Part shown: in pieces, positions 40,676 through 50,800 of the stretch
How positions within the stretch are numbered: the stretch's first letter is position 1
Layout of the letters: each line of letters opens with the position of its first letter
Source of the DNA: Nocardia aurantia
GTDB taxonomy: Bacteria; Actinomycetota; Actinomycetes; Mycobacteriales; Mycobacteriaceae
Assembly: GCF_009604425.1 (NCBI RefSeq)
Contig: NZ_WEGI01000010.1
Coordinates: 372,001 to 436,000 of the forward strand
Reading direction: 5' to 3'
Length of the DNA: 64,000 bases
Position numbers and translations under genes: made by a program
Notes under the pieces: model-generated
Seen by the model: only the letters and a program-made list of their open reading frames with translations
Told to the model about the DNA's origin: nothing
The model's database searches: none

Positions 40676-41074
40676 ATGACCTTCACCAGCAACGAGCAGC
40701 AGTTTCTCGCGGAGGCCGGGATCGGGCGGCTGGCCACGGTGTCGCCCGACGGTGTCGTGCAGAACAACCCGACCAGCTACCGGGTGAACGCCGACGGCAC
40801 GATCGACATCGGCGGTATGCGGATGCGCGCCAGCCGGAAGTACCGGAACGTCGAGGCGGGCAGCCGGGTGTCGTTCGTCGTCGATCAGCAGGTTTCGTTG
40901 GAGCCGTACGTGATTCGCGGCATCGAGGTGCGCGGCACGGCCGAGGCGCTCGACGACCAGGAGCCGCCGTTCCCGCCGCAGGAGCGCGCAGTCATCCGCA
41001 TCCGCCCGGAAAAGGTCATCTCCTGGGGAATCGACGGCGGATCCTTCGACTTCACCAGTCGCGGCGCGAAATAG
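40676..41074 (+). CDS. PPOX-class F420-dependent oxidoreductase
   Basis: A 132-residue split-barrel flavin/deazaflavin-binding protein. FLAEAGIGRLATVSPDGVVQNNPTSYRVN is the family N-terminus, and IDIGGMRMRASRKYRNVEAGSRVSFVVDQ the cofactor-binding part typical of the actinobacterial F420-binding group. Substrate unknown; members reduce quinones, biliverdin or xenobiotics. GAGGAGA precedes the ATG. It is followed after 105 bases by a MarR gene and preceded by two MarR-type operators. Confidence 0.88.
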   Translation: MTFTSNEQQFLAEAGIGRLATVSPDGVVQNNPTSYRVNADGTIDIGGMRMRASRKYRNVEAGSRVSFVVDQQVSLEPYVIRGIEVRGTAEALDDQEPPFPPQERAVIRIRPEKVISWGIDGGSFDFTSRGAK

Positions 41075-41179
41075 GCGGCGATCCCCCCGACGACCGGCCA
41101 CCCAGGCGTTGCCGGTCCCCGATCGCTTCCGCCGCGCTGCGGGACCGGGGGCCGGGGTCCGGTTTGGTTCAATGACGGG

Positions 41180-41629
41180 GTGACCGCATCCTCCGAGCCC
41201 AGCGCGGCATTGCTGCTGTACCTGATCAAGCGGCTCGAACTGGCCACGCGCGCGCAACTCGACGCGGTGCTGAAACCGTCCGGTGTGACCGCGTTGCAGT
41301 ACACCGCGCTGACCGTGCTGGAACGGCGGCGGACGATGTCGGCGGCGGACCTGGCGCGGGCGTCGTTCGTGCGGGCCCAGTCGACCTCGGATCTGGTCGG
41401 GGCGCTGGAGCGGCACGGGCTCATCGAGCGGTCCGCCGATCCGGCCAACCGCCGTCGGCTGCTGATCAGCCTCACGGCAGCGGGTCGTGCTTTTCTGGTC
41501 GAATACAACCCGCTGGTGGCCCAATTGGAAGAACGGATGCTTTCCGGCCTCGACGCGGCGGATCGTGATCGGTTCCGGGAGTATCTGATCGCGGGCCGTC
41601 GCGCGCTCACCGACGACCTGCGCGCTTGA
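41180..41629 (+). CDS. MarR-family transcriptional regulator
   Basis: A 149-residue winged-helix protein: LLLYLIKRLELATRAQLDAVLKPSGVTALQYTALTVL, the helix-turn-helix MSAADLARASFVRAQSTSDLVGALERHGLIERS and the wing DPANRRRLLISLTAAGRAFL are all classical. It begins at GTG 41180 without a clear ribosome-binding site. Probably represses the PPOX gene (and perhaps the VOC gene) through the two TCTAGCAACGCTAGA sites; no such site was seen directly before its own start. Confidence 0.9.
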   Translation: MTASSEPSAALLLYLIKRLELATRAQLDAVLKPSGVTALQYTALTVLERRRTMSAADLARASFVRAQSTSDLVGALERHGLIERSADPANRRRLLISLTAAGRAFLVEYNPLVAQLEERMLSGLDAADRDRFREYLIAGRRALTDDLRA

Positions 41630-41720
41630 ACATCGCTACGGATCGGCGACGGCCGGCCCCCACCGGACCGCGCCGCGTGTCCGGCGAACGGGAAGTGCCC
41701 GCGCGGCAATCGTCGCCCGA

Positions 41721-43346
41721 TCAGGACGGATGTGCGGGCGTGGCGGCAAGGCGATCAGGCAGGCTCGGCAGGTGGGTGTAGACCGCCGCCACCGACATCC
41801 CGGCTGCCATCACGGTCCGGTCCGGCCTGATGAGCGCGGCCCGAATGTTGTGCTCACGCAGCCAGTCACCCGATTCGCTGTCCGTGGGGACGTGCACGAC
41901 AACCGCACCGCGGCGGGTGATCTCGAATCCCTGTGCGGCGCTCGGTGAATCGAGGGTCAGCACGAGGAACCGGGGACCGAGCCGGTCCAGTCGCTCACCA
42001 CCGGGCTCGATCGGGACGTTGGGGCACAGGGTGCCGGCCGGGCGACTGCTCCGGCCGGGCAGCGCGGCCGCCGACCCGGGACGGACGAACATCGACGGGG
42101 ACAGCGGCGGAGTCGCGCTGTCGGTGACCATCGCCGCGAATCCCGGCAACCGGGCCAGCAGCGGCACCGCGAGTCTCCGCAATCGGTCGCCGGTCACCCC
42201 GCCACGAGTCATCGTGCCGCCCATGCCGACCGCGAGCCGGATCAGCGCGGCCGCGTGCGGCTTGCGTTCGGTCTGATAGCTGTCGAGCGAGTCCTCCGGC
42301 AGATCGCCGTGCAGCACCCCGGCCAGCTTCCACGCCAGGTTGGCGGCATCACGCATCCCCGATCCCAGTCCCTGGCCGATGAACGGCGGCGTGAGATGGG
42401 CGGCGTCGCCGAGCAACAGGATGCGGCGGTCGCGCCAGCGATCCGCGACGCAGGCCCGGAAGGTGTACTCCGCGGCCCGGATCAGGTCGAGCTCCGCCGT
42501 GGGCGTGTCGCCGAGCCAGGGCCGGATCAGCGGATCGAGTCTGTCCGGGGTGTCGAAGTCCGTGACCGATTCGCCGGCGCGCAACTGGAATTCCCAGCGG
42601 TACCGGGCCGCCCCGATGCGCATGAAGGTGGCGGCCCGATGCGAGTCGCACACCTGCTGGACGCCCTCCCACTGCTCAAGGTCGAGCGGCGTCCCGATGT
42701 CGACGACCAGCCACCGCTGGGTGAATCCCATTTCCTCCCAGCGGCTTCCGATGCAGCGGCGGACGATGCTGTTGGCGCCGTCGGCTCCCAGGACGAAGCG
42801 GGCGCGCACCACCTCGCGATCGCCGGTGTGCCGGTCGACCATCGAGACGGCGACGCGATCACGCTCGTGCGCAACCCGTTCCACCTCGACCCCGGATCGC
42901 AGCGTGATCCGGGAACGCCGCGCCACCGCACGACGCAGCAGCCGCTCCAAATCGGGCTGGTCGAACATCGACGCCGCCGGAAACCCGTGCCGGCCCGACG
43001 TGGTCGCGCGCGAGAACTCCGCGAGCACCCGGTGCCGGGCGTCGAGCAGCCGCAGACCCCTGCCGGGGCGCGAGATCTCGGCGAATTCCGCTGCCACGCC
43101 CAGCATTCCGAGGATCCGATGGACCTCGTCGTCGAGATGCACGGCGCGTGGCTGCGGATACACGCCGTCCCAGCGGTCCAGTACGAGGCATTCGACACCG
43201 CGGTCGGCGAGCAGTGCCGCGGCGGTGAGCCCGGTGGGGCCCGCGCCGAGGATGACCACGGGCCGGTGTGCGGCGAGTTCCGTTGCACCGGTGTCTCTTT
43301 CGGGGCTGGCCGCCGACGCGTCGTCCTCGCCGGACGGCACCGTCAT
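41721..43346 (-). CDS. FAD-dependent aromatic hydroxylase (MhpA/PheA type)
   Basis: A 541-residue flavin monooxygenase that hydroxylates an aromatic ring. The FAD motif is VILGAGPTGLTAAALLADRG (about 31-50), the DG motif is FVLGADGANSIVRR, and the GD motif is ILLLGDAAHLTPPFIGQG with the following GMRDAANLAWKLAGVL. The C-terminal thioredoxin-like domain of larger phenol hydroxylases is reduced. It most resembles 3-(3-hydroxyphenyl)propionate hydroxylases. ATG 43346 overlaps the stop of the FAH-family gene by four bases, so it is the third gene of the operon. Confidence 0.9.
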   Translation of the reverse strand: MTVPSGEDDASAASPERDTGATELAAHRPVVILGAGPTGLTAAALLADRGVECLVLDRWDGVYPQPRAVHLDDEVHRILGMLGVAAEFAEISRPGRGLRLLDARHRVLAEFSRATTSGRHGFPAASMFDQPDLERLLRRAVARRSRITLRSGVEVERVAHERDRVAVSMVDRHTGDREVVRARFVLGADGANSIVRRCIGSRWEEMGFTQRWLVVDIGTPLDLEQWEGVQQVCDSHRAATFMRIGAARYRWEFQLRAGESVTDFDTPDRLDPLIRPWLGDTPTAELDLIRAAEYTFRACVADRWRDRRILLLGDAAHLTPPFIGQGLGSGMRDAANLAWKLAGVLHGDLPEDSLDSYQTERKPHAAALIRLAVGMGGTMTRGGVTGDRLRRLAVPLLARLPGFAAMVTDSATPPLSPSMFVRPGSAAALPGRSSRPAGTLCPNVPIEPGGERLDRLGPRFLVLTLDSPSAAQGFEITRRGAVVVHVPTDSESGDWLREHNIRAALIRPDRTVMAAGMSVAAVYTHLPSLPDRLAATPAHPS

Positions 43347-44281
43347 GCGTACCGCACCGGGGTGCGCTGGATTCCGAGGTCCAGGCATCCGTCGGCGGTG
43401 GCGATCGTGGCCTCGATGATGTCGCCATCCTGCAGATAGCGGGGATTGGCGGCCTGGCGGCGGAAGAATGCCTTCCACTTGAGGTGTGGCGGCAGCAGGG
43501 CGCCGATGATCTCGACCGGTTTCGGTGGGGCGACCAGTGCGGTGCCGCCCGGTGTGCCGGTGAGCAGGAGGTCGCCGGGGTCGACCCGCTGGAACCGGGA
43601 CAGTGTGCGCAGCGCGTCCAGCGGCGGGTGGATCATGTCGGCGACCGTCGAGTCCTGGCGGATCTCACCGTTGACCCGCAGGGTCAGCCGGAGGTCGGTG
43701 AAGCGGTCGAGGTCGCCGTCCTCGAGCAGGACCAGGACCGGACCGGCCGGGGTGAAGGTCGGATACGACTTCGCTTCGTAGAACTGGGTTTTCGGCAGTT
43801 GCACGTCGCGGGCGGAGATGTCGTCGGTGATCACCAGGCCCGCGATCAGCCGGGGCAGGTCGGCGGGCTCGATGTTCGTGCCGACCTCGATCGGCTGCCC
43901 GAACACGAGCCCGATCTCCACCTCGTAGTCGAGCAGCGTGACGTGCGGGGGTTTGACGACGTCGTCGTGGGGACCGCTGATCGAACCCGAGGCCTTGCGG
44001 AAGAAAGTGAGCGGGACGGTGTCCGGGTTCATGCCCGAATCCCGCACGTGTGACGTGTAATTCGTCATCTGGGCGATGACCCGGCAGGGTGCGGTGACCG
44101 GCGACAGCAGTGTCAGGGTGGCGGGATCGGTCAGCGGGCCCGTTCCCGCGGCCGCCGCGGCGATCGCGGCGCGATCGGCCAGTAGTTCGGCGGTCGTGGT
44201 CGCGGCCGTGGCGATTTCGCGGGCGCCCCCGGGCAGCTGTACCCACCAACGGTCCCGGGTGCGGAGGACCGACAGGCTCAC
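43343..44281 (-). CDS. Fumarylacetoacetate hydrolase-family protein
   Basis: A 312-residue protein of the FAH superfamily. Signature stretches: VIAQMTNYTSHVRDSG, FFRKASGSISGPHD, LDYEVEIGLVFG (metal Glu), ITDDISARDVQ, YPTFTPAGPVLV and LLTGTPGGTALV. In meta-cleavage pathways such enzymes act as hydrolases, hydratases or decarboxylases on the ring-opened product. GTG 44281 overlaps the upstream stop; the longer upstream frame is rejected because the coupling is exact. Confidence 0.9.
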   Translation of the reverse strand: MSLSVLRTRDRWWVQLPGGAREIATAATTTAELLADRAAIAAAAAGTGPLTDPATLTLLSPVTAPCRVIAQMTNYTSHVRDSGMNPDTVPLTFFRKASGSISGPHDDVVKPPHVTLLDYEVEIGLVFGQPIEVGTNIEPADLPRLIAGLVITDDISARDVQLPKTQFYEAKSYPTFTPAGPVLVLLEDGDLDRFTDLRLTLRVNGEIRQDSTVADMIHPPLDALRTLSRFQRVDPGDLLLTGTPGGTALVAPPKPVEIIGALLPPHLKWKAFFRRQAANPRYLQDGDIIEATIATADGCLDLGIQRTPVRYA

Positions 44282-45417
44282 GAGTTGGCCACCTTCAGGA
44301 ATCCCCGTAGCCGCGCGACATCGAATTCGTTGTCGGCGGAACGCAATGCGGACACGATCGATCGCAGCTCGCCCAATGACCGCCGGCTCGGGGGAGTGCC
44401 GAGGAAGTCGGCGGTCGCGGGCGGCCCCCACTGGGCCAGCCCGGACGCGCTCATCGGCGCCCACCCGGTGTCGACCGAACTGTCGAAGCGATCACCGTCG
44501 GTGAAGTGCTCGACCAGCAGGCCGTCCGGATCCCGCCAATAGTCGAAGATCTGACTGCCCTGGATATGCCGGCCGATGCCCCACGAGCGGCGATATCCCT
44601 GCTCCCGCAGGTATTCTCCGCCGGCCGCCAGCACATCGAGGTCGCGGACCTGATACGCCGAGTGGACGTAGCGGTTGGCCGGGCCGAGCATCACCGCGAG
44701 GGTGTGGTGATCGGACGGGGTGTCGCCGCGATCGCAGCGGAGGAAACTCATCACGGGGCCACGTTCGCGCTGCCCGGGATAGTAGAGGAAATCGCTCACG
44801 ATCAATCCGAGGTGCGCGAGGTACCAGTTGAGCGTCTCGAGGTACCGATCGGATTGCAGCACAACATGTCCGAGGCGCTCGATCAGCGCGGGTTCGCGAG
44901 GGGCCCGCTGACCCCGGTTGATCCGCGCGACCCGGTCGCCCGTGTTGTGCTCGGTCCAGATCGCTTGCGCCGGTAGGGCGGGATGGTCGGTGACGCCGCC
45001 GACGATCCGGACGCGTGCGCCGCTGGGGTCGCGGGTGGTCGCGGACACCCCGCCCAGAGTGTCCGGCAGTGGTTCGACGCCCACGCCGATGGCCTCGGCG
45101 AATCGCCGGACGTCGTCGAGGGTTTCGGCCCGGAACGCCGGGCCGAGGAACGCCGAGCGGCTCGCCCGGCGCACGATCACGCAGGGCGAGCCCGCGTGCG
45201 TGCCCCGCAGGTGCAGTTCGTCGGCGGTGTGCAGAACGGGAGTGAAGCCGAAGCCCGCGGCGAACGCCGCGGTGCGCATCAGATCGGGCTTCTCGAATTC
45301 CAGCCAGGCCAGGTCCAGGACTTTGACGATCGGATTCGGATGCCGCCCCGGATGCTCGCCGGGCAGCGCTCCGGTCTCGGCGTGCAGTCCGTGGTGTACG
45401 TCCTCGAACGTGCTCAT
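44278..45417 (-). CDS. Extradiol (catechol 2,3-) dioxygenase, VOC superfamily
   Basis: A 379-residue two-module extradiol dioxygenase. The Fe(II) ligands are likely H184 (RLGHVVLQS), H252 (RYVHSAYQV) and E303 (LLVEHFTDG), with H238 as the acid/base His (SDHHTLAV). The N-terminal module has lost its metal residues, as usual. It would open a catechol made by the flavin hydroxylase at 41721. GAGGGGAA precedes the ATG. It is first in the operon, divergent from a TetR gene with two TGACGA-N2-TCGTCA operators between. Confidence 0.92.
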   Translation of the reverse strand: MSTFEDVHHGLHAETGALPGEHPGRHPNPIVKVLDLAWLEFEKPDLMRTAAFAAGFGFTPVLHTADELHLRGTHAGSPCVIVRRASRSAFLGPAFRAETLDDVRRFAEAIGVGVEPLPDTLGGVSATTRDPSGARVRIVGGVTDHPALPAQAIWTEHNTGDRVARINRGQRAPREPALIERLGHVVLQSDRYLETLNWYLAHLGLIVSDFLYYPGQRERGPVMSFLRCDRGDTPSDHHTLAVMLGPANRYVHSAYQVRDLDVLAAGGEYLREQGYRRSWGIGRHIQGSQIFDYWRDPDGLLVEHFTDGDRFDSSVDTGWAPMSASGLAQWGPPATADFLGTPPSRRSLGELRSIVSALRSADNEFDVARLRGFLKVANS

Positions 45418-45439
45418 CGCATTCCCCTCGATACGTAGG

Positions 45440-45453
45440 TGACGACATCGTCA
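45440..45453. promoter_or_regulatory. TetR operator TGACGACATCGTCA, copy 1
   Basis: An inverted repeat TGACGA/TCGTCA around two bases, 23 bases upstream of the extradiol dioxygenase start. The arms are identical to the second copy at 45486. Confidence 0.72.
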
Positions 45454-45485
45454 CATCCGACGTGATCGTCAGTCAATGGGTAATG

Positions 45486-45499
45486 TGACGAAATCGTCA
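45486..45499. promoter_or_regulatory. TetR operator TGACGAAATCGTCA, copy 2
   Basis: Same arms as 45440-45453 with AA in the centre; centre-to-centre distance 46 bases. It lies 52 bases before the TetR start, so both genes can be controlled. Confidence 0.72.
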
Positions 45500-45551
45500 G
45501 TGGTAGCCTGATCTATTCTCCAATCGAGTGCGACGGAAGCAGGTGGTTGAC

Positions 45552-46181
45552 GTGGTGGTTCGCGACGGCCTCAGTCGCACCGAGCGGCGGAAGGCCCATA
45601 CCCGGGCGGCCTTGATCAAGGCCGGGCAGAAACTGCTCGCCGAGGGCCGGACGAACGTGTCGGTCCTCGAGATCACGTCGACCGCCGATGTCGGAAACGG
45701 CTCCTTCTACAACCACTTCGCCACCAAGGAGGAGTTGTTCGACGCGGCCGTGGACGAGGTCCTGGAGGCTCACGGTGCGCTGATGGACGATCTGACGGCC
45801 CGGATCGAGGATCCCGCGGAGGCGTTCACGCAGAGTTTCCGGATGACCGGGCATCTCTATCGCCGCCATCACGAACTGACCCTGGTCGTCCTGCGCCGCG
45901 GCACCGAACTCCTGCTGTCGGATCACGGCCTGGTGCCGCGGGCCACCAGGGATATCCGGGAGGCGGTCGCGGCGGGACGTTTCGATGTCCACGACGTCGA
46001 ACTGGCCGCCGGGGTCATCGTCGGCGCCTCCCTGTCGCTCGCGCAGTTGCTGCTGTCCCGGCCCGACCGGGACGTCGCCGAGACCACCGACGCGATCACC
46101 CGGCAGGTGTTGCGCGGCTTGGGATTACCGGACGCCGACGCCGAGGATCTGTGCTCCCGCCCACTGCCCGAGGTCGACTGA
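45552..46181 (+). CDS. TetR-family regulator of the extradiol operon
   Basis: A 209-residue protein. The DNA-binding domain is RRKAHTRAALIKAGQKLLAEGRTNVSVLEITSTADVGNGSFYNHFATKEELFDAAV, with recognition helix NGSFYNHF. The C-terminal half is helical and includes LVVLRRGTELLLSDHGLV. GTG 45552 is 5 bases after AGGTGG; a GTG at 45528 is in frame but poorly placed. Divergent from the extradiol dioxygenase gene, with both operators in the 134-base gap. Confidence 0.88.
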   Translation: MVVRDGLSRTERRKAHTRAALIKAGQKLLAEGRTNVSVLEITSTADVGNGSFYNHFATKEELFDAAVDEVLEAHGALMDDLTARIEDPAEAFTQSFRMTGHLYRRHHELTLVVLRRGTELLLSDHGLVPRATRDIREAVAAGRFDVHDVELAAGVIVGASLSLAQLLLSRPDRDVAETTDAITRQVLRGLGLPDADAEDLCSRPLPEVD

Positions 46182-46737
46182 GGGCCCCGTCACCACGTGC
46201 GATCCACCAGTGCCGCGGCGTTCGCAGTGGTGCCGATCGCCAAAACCGTTGCCGCAGCACACTTTCCAGGAGCGATCGAGAACCTCCGGCCGACGGCATA
46301 CGCGGGCGGGTAGCGGTGGTCGCTGCCGTGGACCATCCGGTGTTCGTCCGCGCGCCGCCCGGGTTCGCAAGCCGCACATTTGTGCGCGGGCGGCCGGTTA
46401 CTCTGGAAGTGACGCCGGTCACTGTGATCGCTGATGTGAGCGCGTCGTCCACCGTGGATATCTCCGGTGTCGATGTCGGATATCGATGAGAGCGACTTGA
46501 GTCACGCGCCGGATCGGCCTACGATGTTCGTATAGCAACCAGTTGTACGCATACCGAACATTGTGGTTGCGGAGTCGCCGATGAGCGGTTGTCCGGCCGG
46601 GCCGGGCGTCGTGATCGTGGCCGTGGGAGCCGTTGGGCACCCGGCCGCCGGTGCGTCGAATCCGGTTGGGACACGGTCTCTTTCGGGTGTGCGGGCCGGG
46701 CGGTGAGTTCGGGCGAGCAGGGAACGAAGGAGCGTTC
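46182..46737. promoter_or_regulatory. 556-base leader/promoter region of the pca operon
   Basis: No convincing gene lies here; the short frames lack ribosome-binding sites and family features. An interrupted inverted repeat at 46524-46561 is the best candidate operator for the operon's IclR regulator. The leader between that site and GTG 46738 is about 175 bases. No riboswitch was recognised. Confidence 0.55.
46524..46561. promoter_or_regulatory. Putative PcaR (IclR-family) operator
   Basis: ATGTTCG (46524-46530) pairs with CGAACAT (46555-46561). Read toward the centre, the half-sites GTTCGTATAGC and GTTCGGTATGC are alike, matching the GTTCG-type repeats recognised by IclR regulators of aromatic pathways. 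The assignment to PcaR is by position and pattern only. Confidence 0.5.
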
Positions 46738-47568
46738 GTGGCCAGGATCATGTCCTTGGCGGAAGCGGTGGCCGAACTGGTGCACGACGGGGACACCGTC
46801 GCGCTGGAAGGCTTCACCCATCTGATTCCGGTGGCCGCCGGACAGGAGATCATCCGGCAGCGCCGGCGCGATCTGACGCTGGTCCGGATGACTCCGGACA
46901 TCGTCTACGACCAGATGATCGGCGCCGGATGCGCGCGCAAACTGATCTTCTCCTGGGGCGGGAATCCGGGCGTCGGCTCGCTGCACCGGTTCCGGGACGC
47001 GGTGCAGCACTCCTGGCCGGTCCCGCTGGAGATCGAGGAACACAGTCACGCCGGCATGGCCAACCGCTATGTCGCCGGCGCCTCGGGACTGCCGTTCGCG
47101 GTGCTGCGCGGGTACGTGGGCACCGACCTGCCGACCGTCACCGACACCGTCAAACCGATCACCTGCCCGTTCACCGGCGAGGAGCTCATGGCGGTGCCGG
47201 CGCTGAATCCGGACGTGTCGATCGTGCACGCCCAGCGCGCCGACCGGAAGGGCAACGTGCAGCTCTGGGGCCTGGTCGGGGTGCAGAAGGAGGCCGTGCT
47301 GGCGGCGAAGCGCAGCCTGATCACCGTGGAGGAGATCGTCGACGAGCTGACCCCGGTGCCCGGCGCTATCGTGCTGCCGTCCTGGGCGGTGACCGCCGTG
47401 GCCGCCGTGCCCGGCGGCGCCCATCCCTCCTACGCGCAGGGCTACTCCGAGCGCGACAACGCGTATTACACCGCGTGGGATCCGATCGGCCGCGACCGTG
47501 CCGAGTTCACCCGCTGGCTCGACGAGCACGTCTACGCCGCCCCCGAACGGATCGGAGTCCGACCGTGA
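46738..47568 (+). CDS. pcaI: 3-oxoadipate CoA-transferase subunit A (glutaconate-CoA-transferase-like)
   Basis: A 276-residue CoA-transferase subunit. Together with PcaJ it should activate 3-oxoadipate with succinyl-CoA. The sequence (DGDTVALEGFTHLIP, KLIFSWGGNPGVGSLHRFRD, GVQKEAVLAAKRSLITVEEIV and C-terminal HPSYAQGYSERDNAYYTAWD) looks like the glutaconate-CoA-transferase/IpdA type rather than the SCOT type of Pseudomonas PcaI. GTG 46738 follows AAGGAG. It is the first gene of the pca operon and overlaps pcaJ by four bases. Function is inferred largely from context. Confidence 0.8.
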   Translation: MARIMSLAEAVAELVHDGDTVALEGFTHLIPVAAGQEIIRQRRRDLTLVRMTPDIVYDQMIGAGCARKLIFSWGGNPGVGSLHRFRDAVQHSWPVPLEIEEHSHAGMANRYVAGASGLPFAVLRGYVGTDLPTVTDTVKPITCPFTGEELMAVPALNPDVSIVHAQRADRKGNVQLWGLVGVQKEAVLAAKRSLITVEEIVDELTPVPGAIVLPSWAVTAVAAVPGGAHPSYAQGYSERDNAYYTAWDPIGRDRAEFTRWLDEHVYAAPERIGVRP

Positions 47569-48334
47569 CCACAGTGGAGAATTCCGTGCCGGACCGGCAG
47601 TACACCTCCGACGAGATGATGACCGTGGCGGCCGCCCGCGCCCTCGGCGACGGGCAGATCTGCTTCGTCGGGATCGGCCTGCCGTCCACCGCGGCGAATC
47701 TGGCCCGCACCACGCACGCGCCCGACCTGGTGCTGATCTACGAATCGGGCACCCTCGGCTCCAAGCCGGACCGGCTGCCCGCCTCGATCGGCGACGGGGT
47801 GCTGGCCGAGACCGCCGACGCCGTGATCAGCGTGCCCGAGGTGTTCAACTATTGGCTGCAGCCCGGCCGGGTCGACGTCGGATTCCTCGGCGCCGCGCAG
47901 ATCGACAAGTACGGCAACATCAACACCACCGTCATCGGCGACTACGCGCATCCGAAGGTGCGGCTGCCCGGCGCCGGTGGCGCGCCGGAGATCGCCGCCT
48001 CCTGCGGCGAGGTGTTCGTGGTGGTCCGGCAGTCGCATCGGTCGTTCGTCGACCGGGTCGACTTCGTCACCTCGCTGGGCCACGGCCGCGGCGACGGCGA
48101 ACGCGAGCGGCTTGGTATGCGTGGCGCCGGGCCCACCCTGGTCATCACCGATCTGGGCGTGATGCGCCCGGACGAGACCGGCGAACTGACCCTGCATGCC
48201 GTGCATCCCGGCGTCACCGTGGACCAGGTCCGGGCGGCCACCGGCTGGGACCTGAAGGTCGCCGCCGACCTGACCGTCTCCGCCGCCCCGACCGCCGCCG
48301 AACTGACGACGCTGCGCGAATTGAAGGCCCGATC

Positions 48335-48338
<4 letters not shown>
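47565..48338 (+). CDS. pcaJ: 3-oxoadipate CoA-transferase subunit B (glutaconate-CoA-transferase-like)
   Basis: A 257-residue second subunit. The likely catalytic Glu is E60 in YESGTLG, an ESG motif as in glutaconate CoA-transferase B, not the SENG motif of SCOT-type PcaJ. Other stretches are CFVGIGLPSTAANLARTTHAPDLVLIYE, GFLGAAQIDKYGNINTTVIG and VRLPGAGGAPEIAASC. Because the Glu is kept, transferase activity is more likely than the hydrolase activity of IpdAB-like proteins. Start GTG and stop are both coupled to neighbours. Confidence 0.8.
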
Positions 48339-49509
<1,171 letters not shown>

Positions 49510-49513
<4 letters not shown>

Positions 49514-50250
49514 GCGACGACCCGACCGTCGGGGACACCCCGGTCGTCCCCGGTTACCGCCCGGATCCGCCGGAAACCCATCCGCCGCTGGACTTTCCGG
49601 GATACAAGTCGACGGCGCTGCGGCATCCGAAACAGCCGCTGCTCATGCTGCCGCACGGCCTCACCGAGATCACCGGGCCGGTGCTGGGCAGCGACCTGGT
49701 GCGCCCCGGCGACCACGACCTGACCTTCCGGCATCGCGCCGACCCGATCGGGCAGAAGATCATCGTGTTCGGCCGGCTGCTCGACGGCGACGGCCGCCCG
49801 ATCCCGGATTCGCTGATCGAGATCTGGCAGGCCAACGCGGCGGGCCGCTATCGGCACCTCGGCGACCGCTGGGACGCGCCGCTGGACCCGAACTTCGACG
49901 GCGTCGGGCGCACGCTCACCGACAAGCAGGGCCGGTACGAGTTCGTCTCGATCCAGCCCGGCGCGTATCCGTGGGGTAATCACCACAACGCGTGGCGGCC
50001 GGCCCACATCCACTTCTCGGTGTTCGGCCGCGCCTTCCCGCAGCGGCTGGTCACCCAGATGTACTTCCCCGGCGATCCGCTGTTCTTCCAGGACCCGATC
50101 TTCAACTCGATCCCCGAAGCCGCTCGGCCCCGGCTGATCTCGCGGTTCAGCCTGGAGCGCACCAAGCCGAACTGGGCGCTGGCCTACGAGTTCGACATCG
50201 TGCTGCGTGGCCGCGCCGCCACCCCGTTCGAGGAGCCGCACCATGACTGA
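49510..50250 (+). CDS. pcaH: Protocatechuate 3,4-dioxygenase beta subunit
   Basis: A 246-residue intradiol dioxygenase subunit carrying the Fe(III) site. The ligands lie in QPGAYPWGNHHNAWRPAHIHFSVFG: the Tyr of AYPW and the two His of NAWRPAHIH region, plus an earlier Tyr (RYRHLGDRWD). GRLLDGDGRPIPDSLIEIWQANAAGRY is the family core. With PcaG it opens protocatechuate to 3-carboxy-cis,cis-muconate. GTG 49510 overlaps the pcaF stop; the end overlaps pcaG by 8 bases. Confidence 0.95.
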
Positions 50251-50800
50251 ACAGCTGCCGGCGACACCGTCGCAGACGGTCGGCCCGTACCTGCACATCG
50301 GACTGGACTGGGACCGCTACGGTCACTACGTGGCTCCGGAGGGCGCCGCGGGCGCGTTCTGGATCCGCGGCGAGGTGTTCGACGGTGCGGGACAACGGAT
50401 CCCGGACGCGCTGATCGAGACCTGGCAGGCCGATCCGGACGGGCGGTTCGACCATCCGGACGATCCGCGCGGGCGGGTGCCCGGTTTCCGGGGTTTCGGC
50501 CGCAGCGACACCCGGCTCGGCGAATATTCCATCCACACGGTGCATCCGGGGGTGGTGCCCGGCCCGCAGGGCGCGCAGGCGCCGCACCTCGATGTGTCGG
50601 TGTTCGCCCGGGGTATGCTGCACCGGGTGGTGACCCGCCTGTACTTCCCCGAGAACGAGGCCGCCAACGCGGCCGATCCGGTGCTGAGTTCGGTTCCGGC
50701 GGAACGCCGTTCGACGTTGATCGCGACGGCCGAGCCCGGCGGTTACCGCTTCGACGTGCATCTGCAGGGTGCCGGCGAGACGGTCTTCTTCGATGTCTGA
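50243..50800 (+). CDS. pcaG: Protocatechuate 3,4-dioxygenase alpha subunit
   Basis: A 185-residue partner of PcaH with the same beta-sandwich fold but no metal site. TPSQTVGPYLHIGL is the classical alpha-subunit start; WIRGEVFDGAGQRIPDALIETWQADPDGRF and the C-terminal APHLDVSVFARGMLHRVVTRLYFP follow. It starts at ATG 50243 inside the pcaH end (8-base overlap) and itself overlaps pcaB by 8 bases. Confidence 0.95.
   Translation: MTEQLPATPSQTVGPYLHIGLDWDRYGHYVAPEGAAGAFWIRGEVFDGAGQRIPDALIETWQADPDGRFDHPDDPRGRVPGFRGFGRSDTRLGEYSIHTVHPGVVPGPQGAQAPHLDVSVFARGMLHRVVTRLYFPENEAANAADPVLSSVPAERRSTLIATAEPGGYRFDVHLQGAGETVFFDV

Noticed and set aside
46151..46489. Possible small gene in the pca leader
   Set aside because: It overlaps the end of the TetR gene, is arginine-rich, and has no ribosome-binding site or recognisable family.
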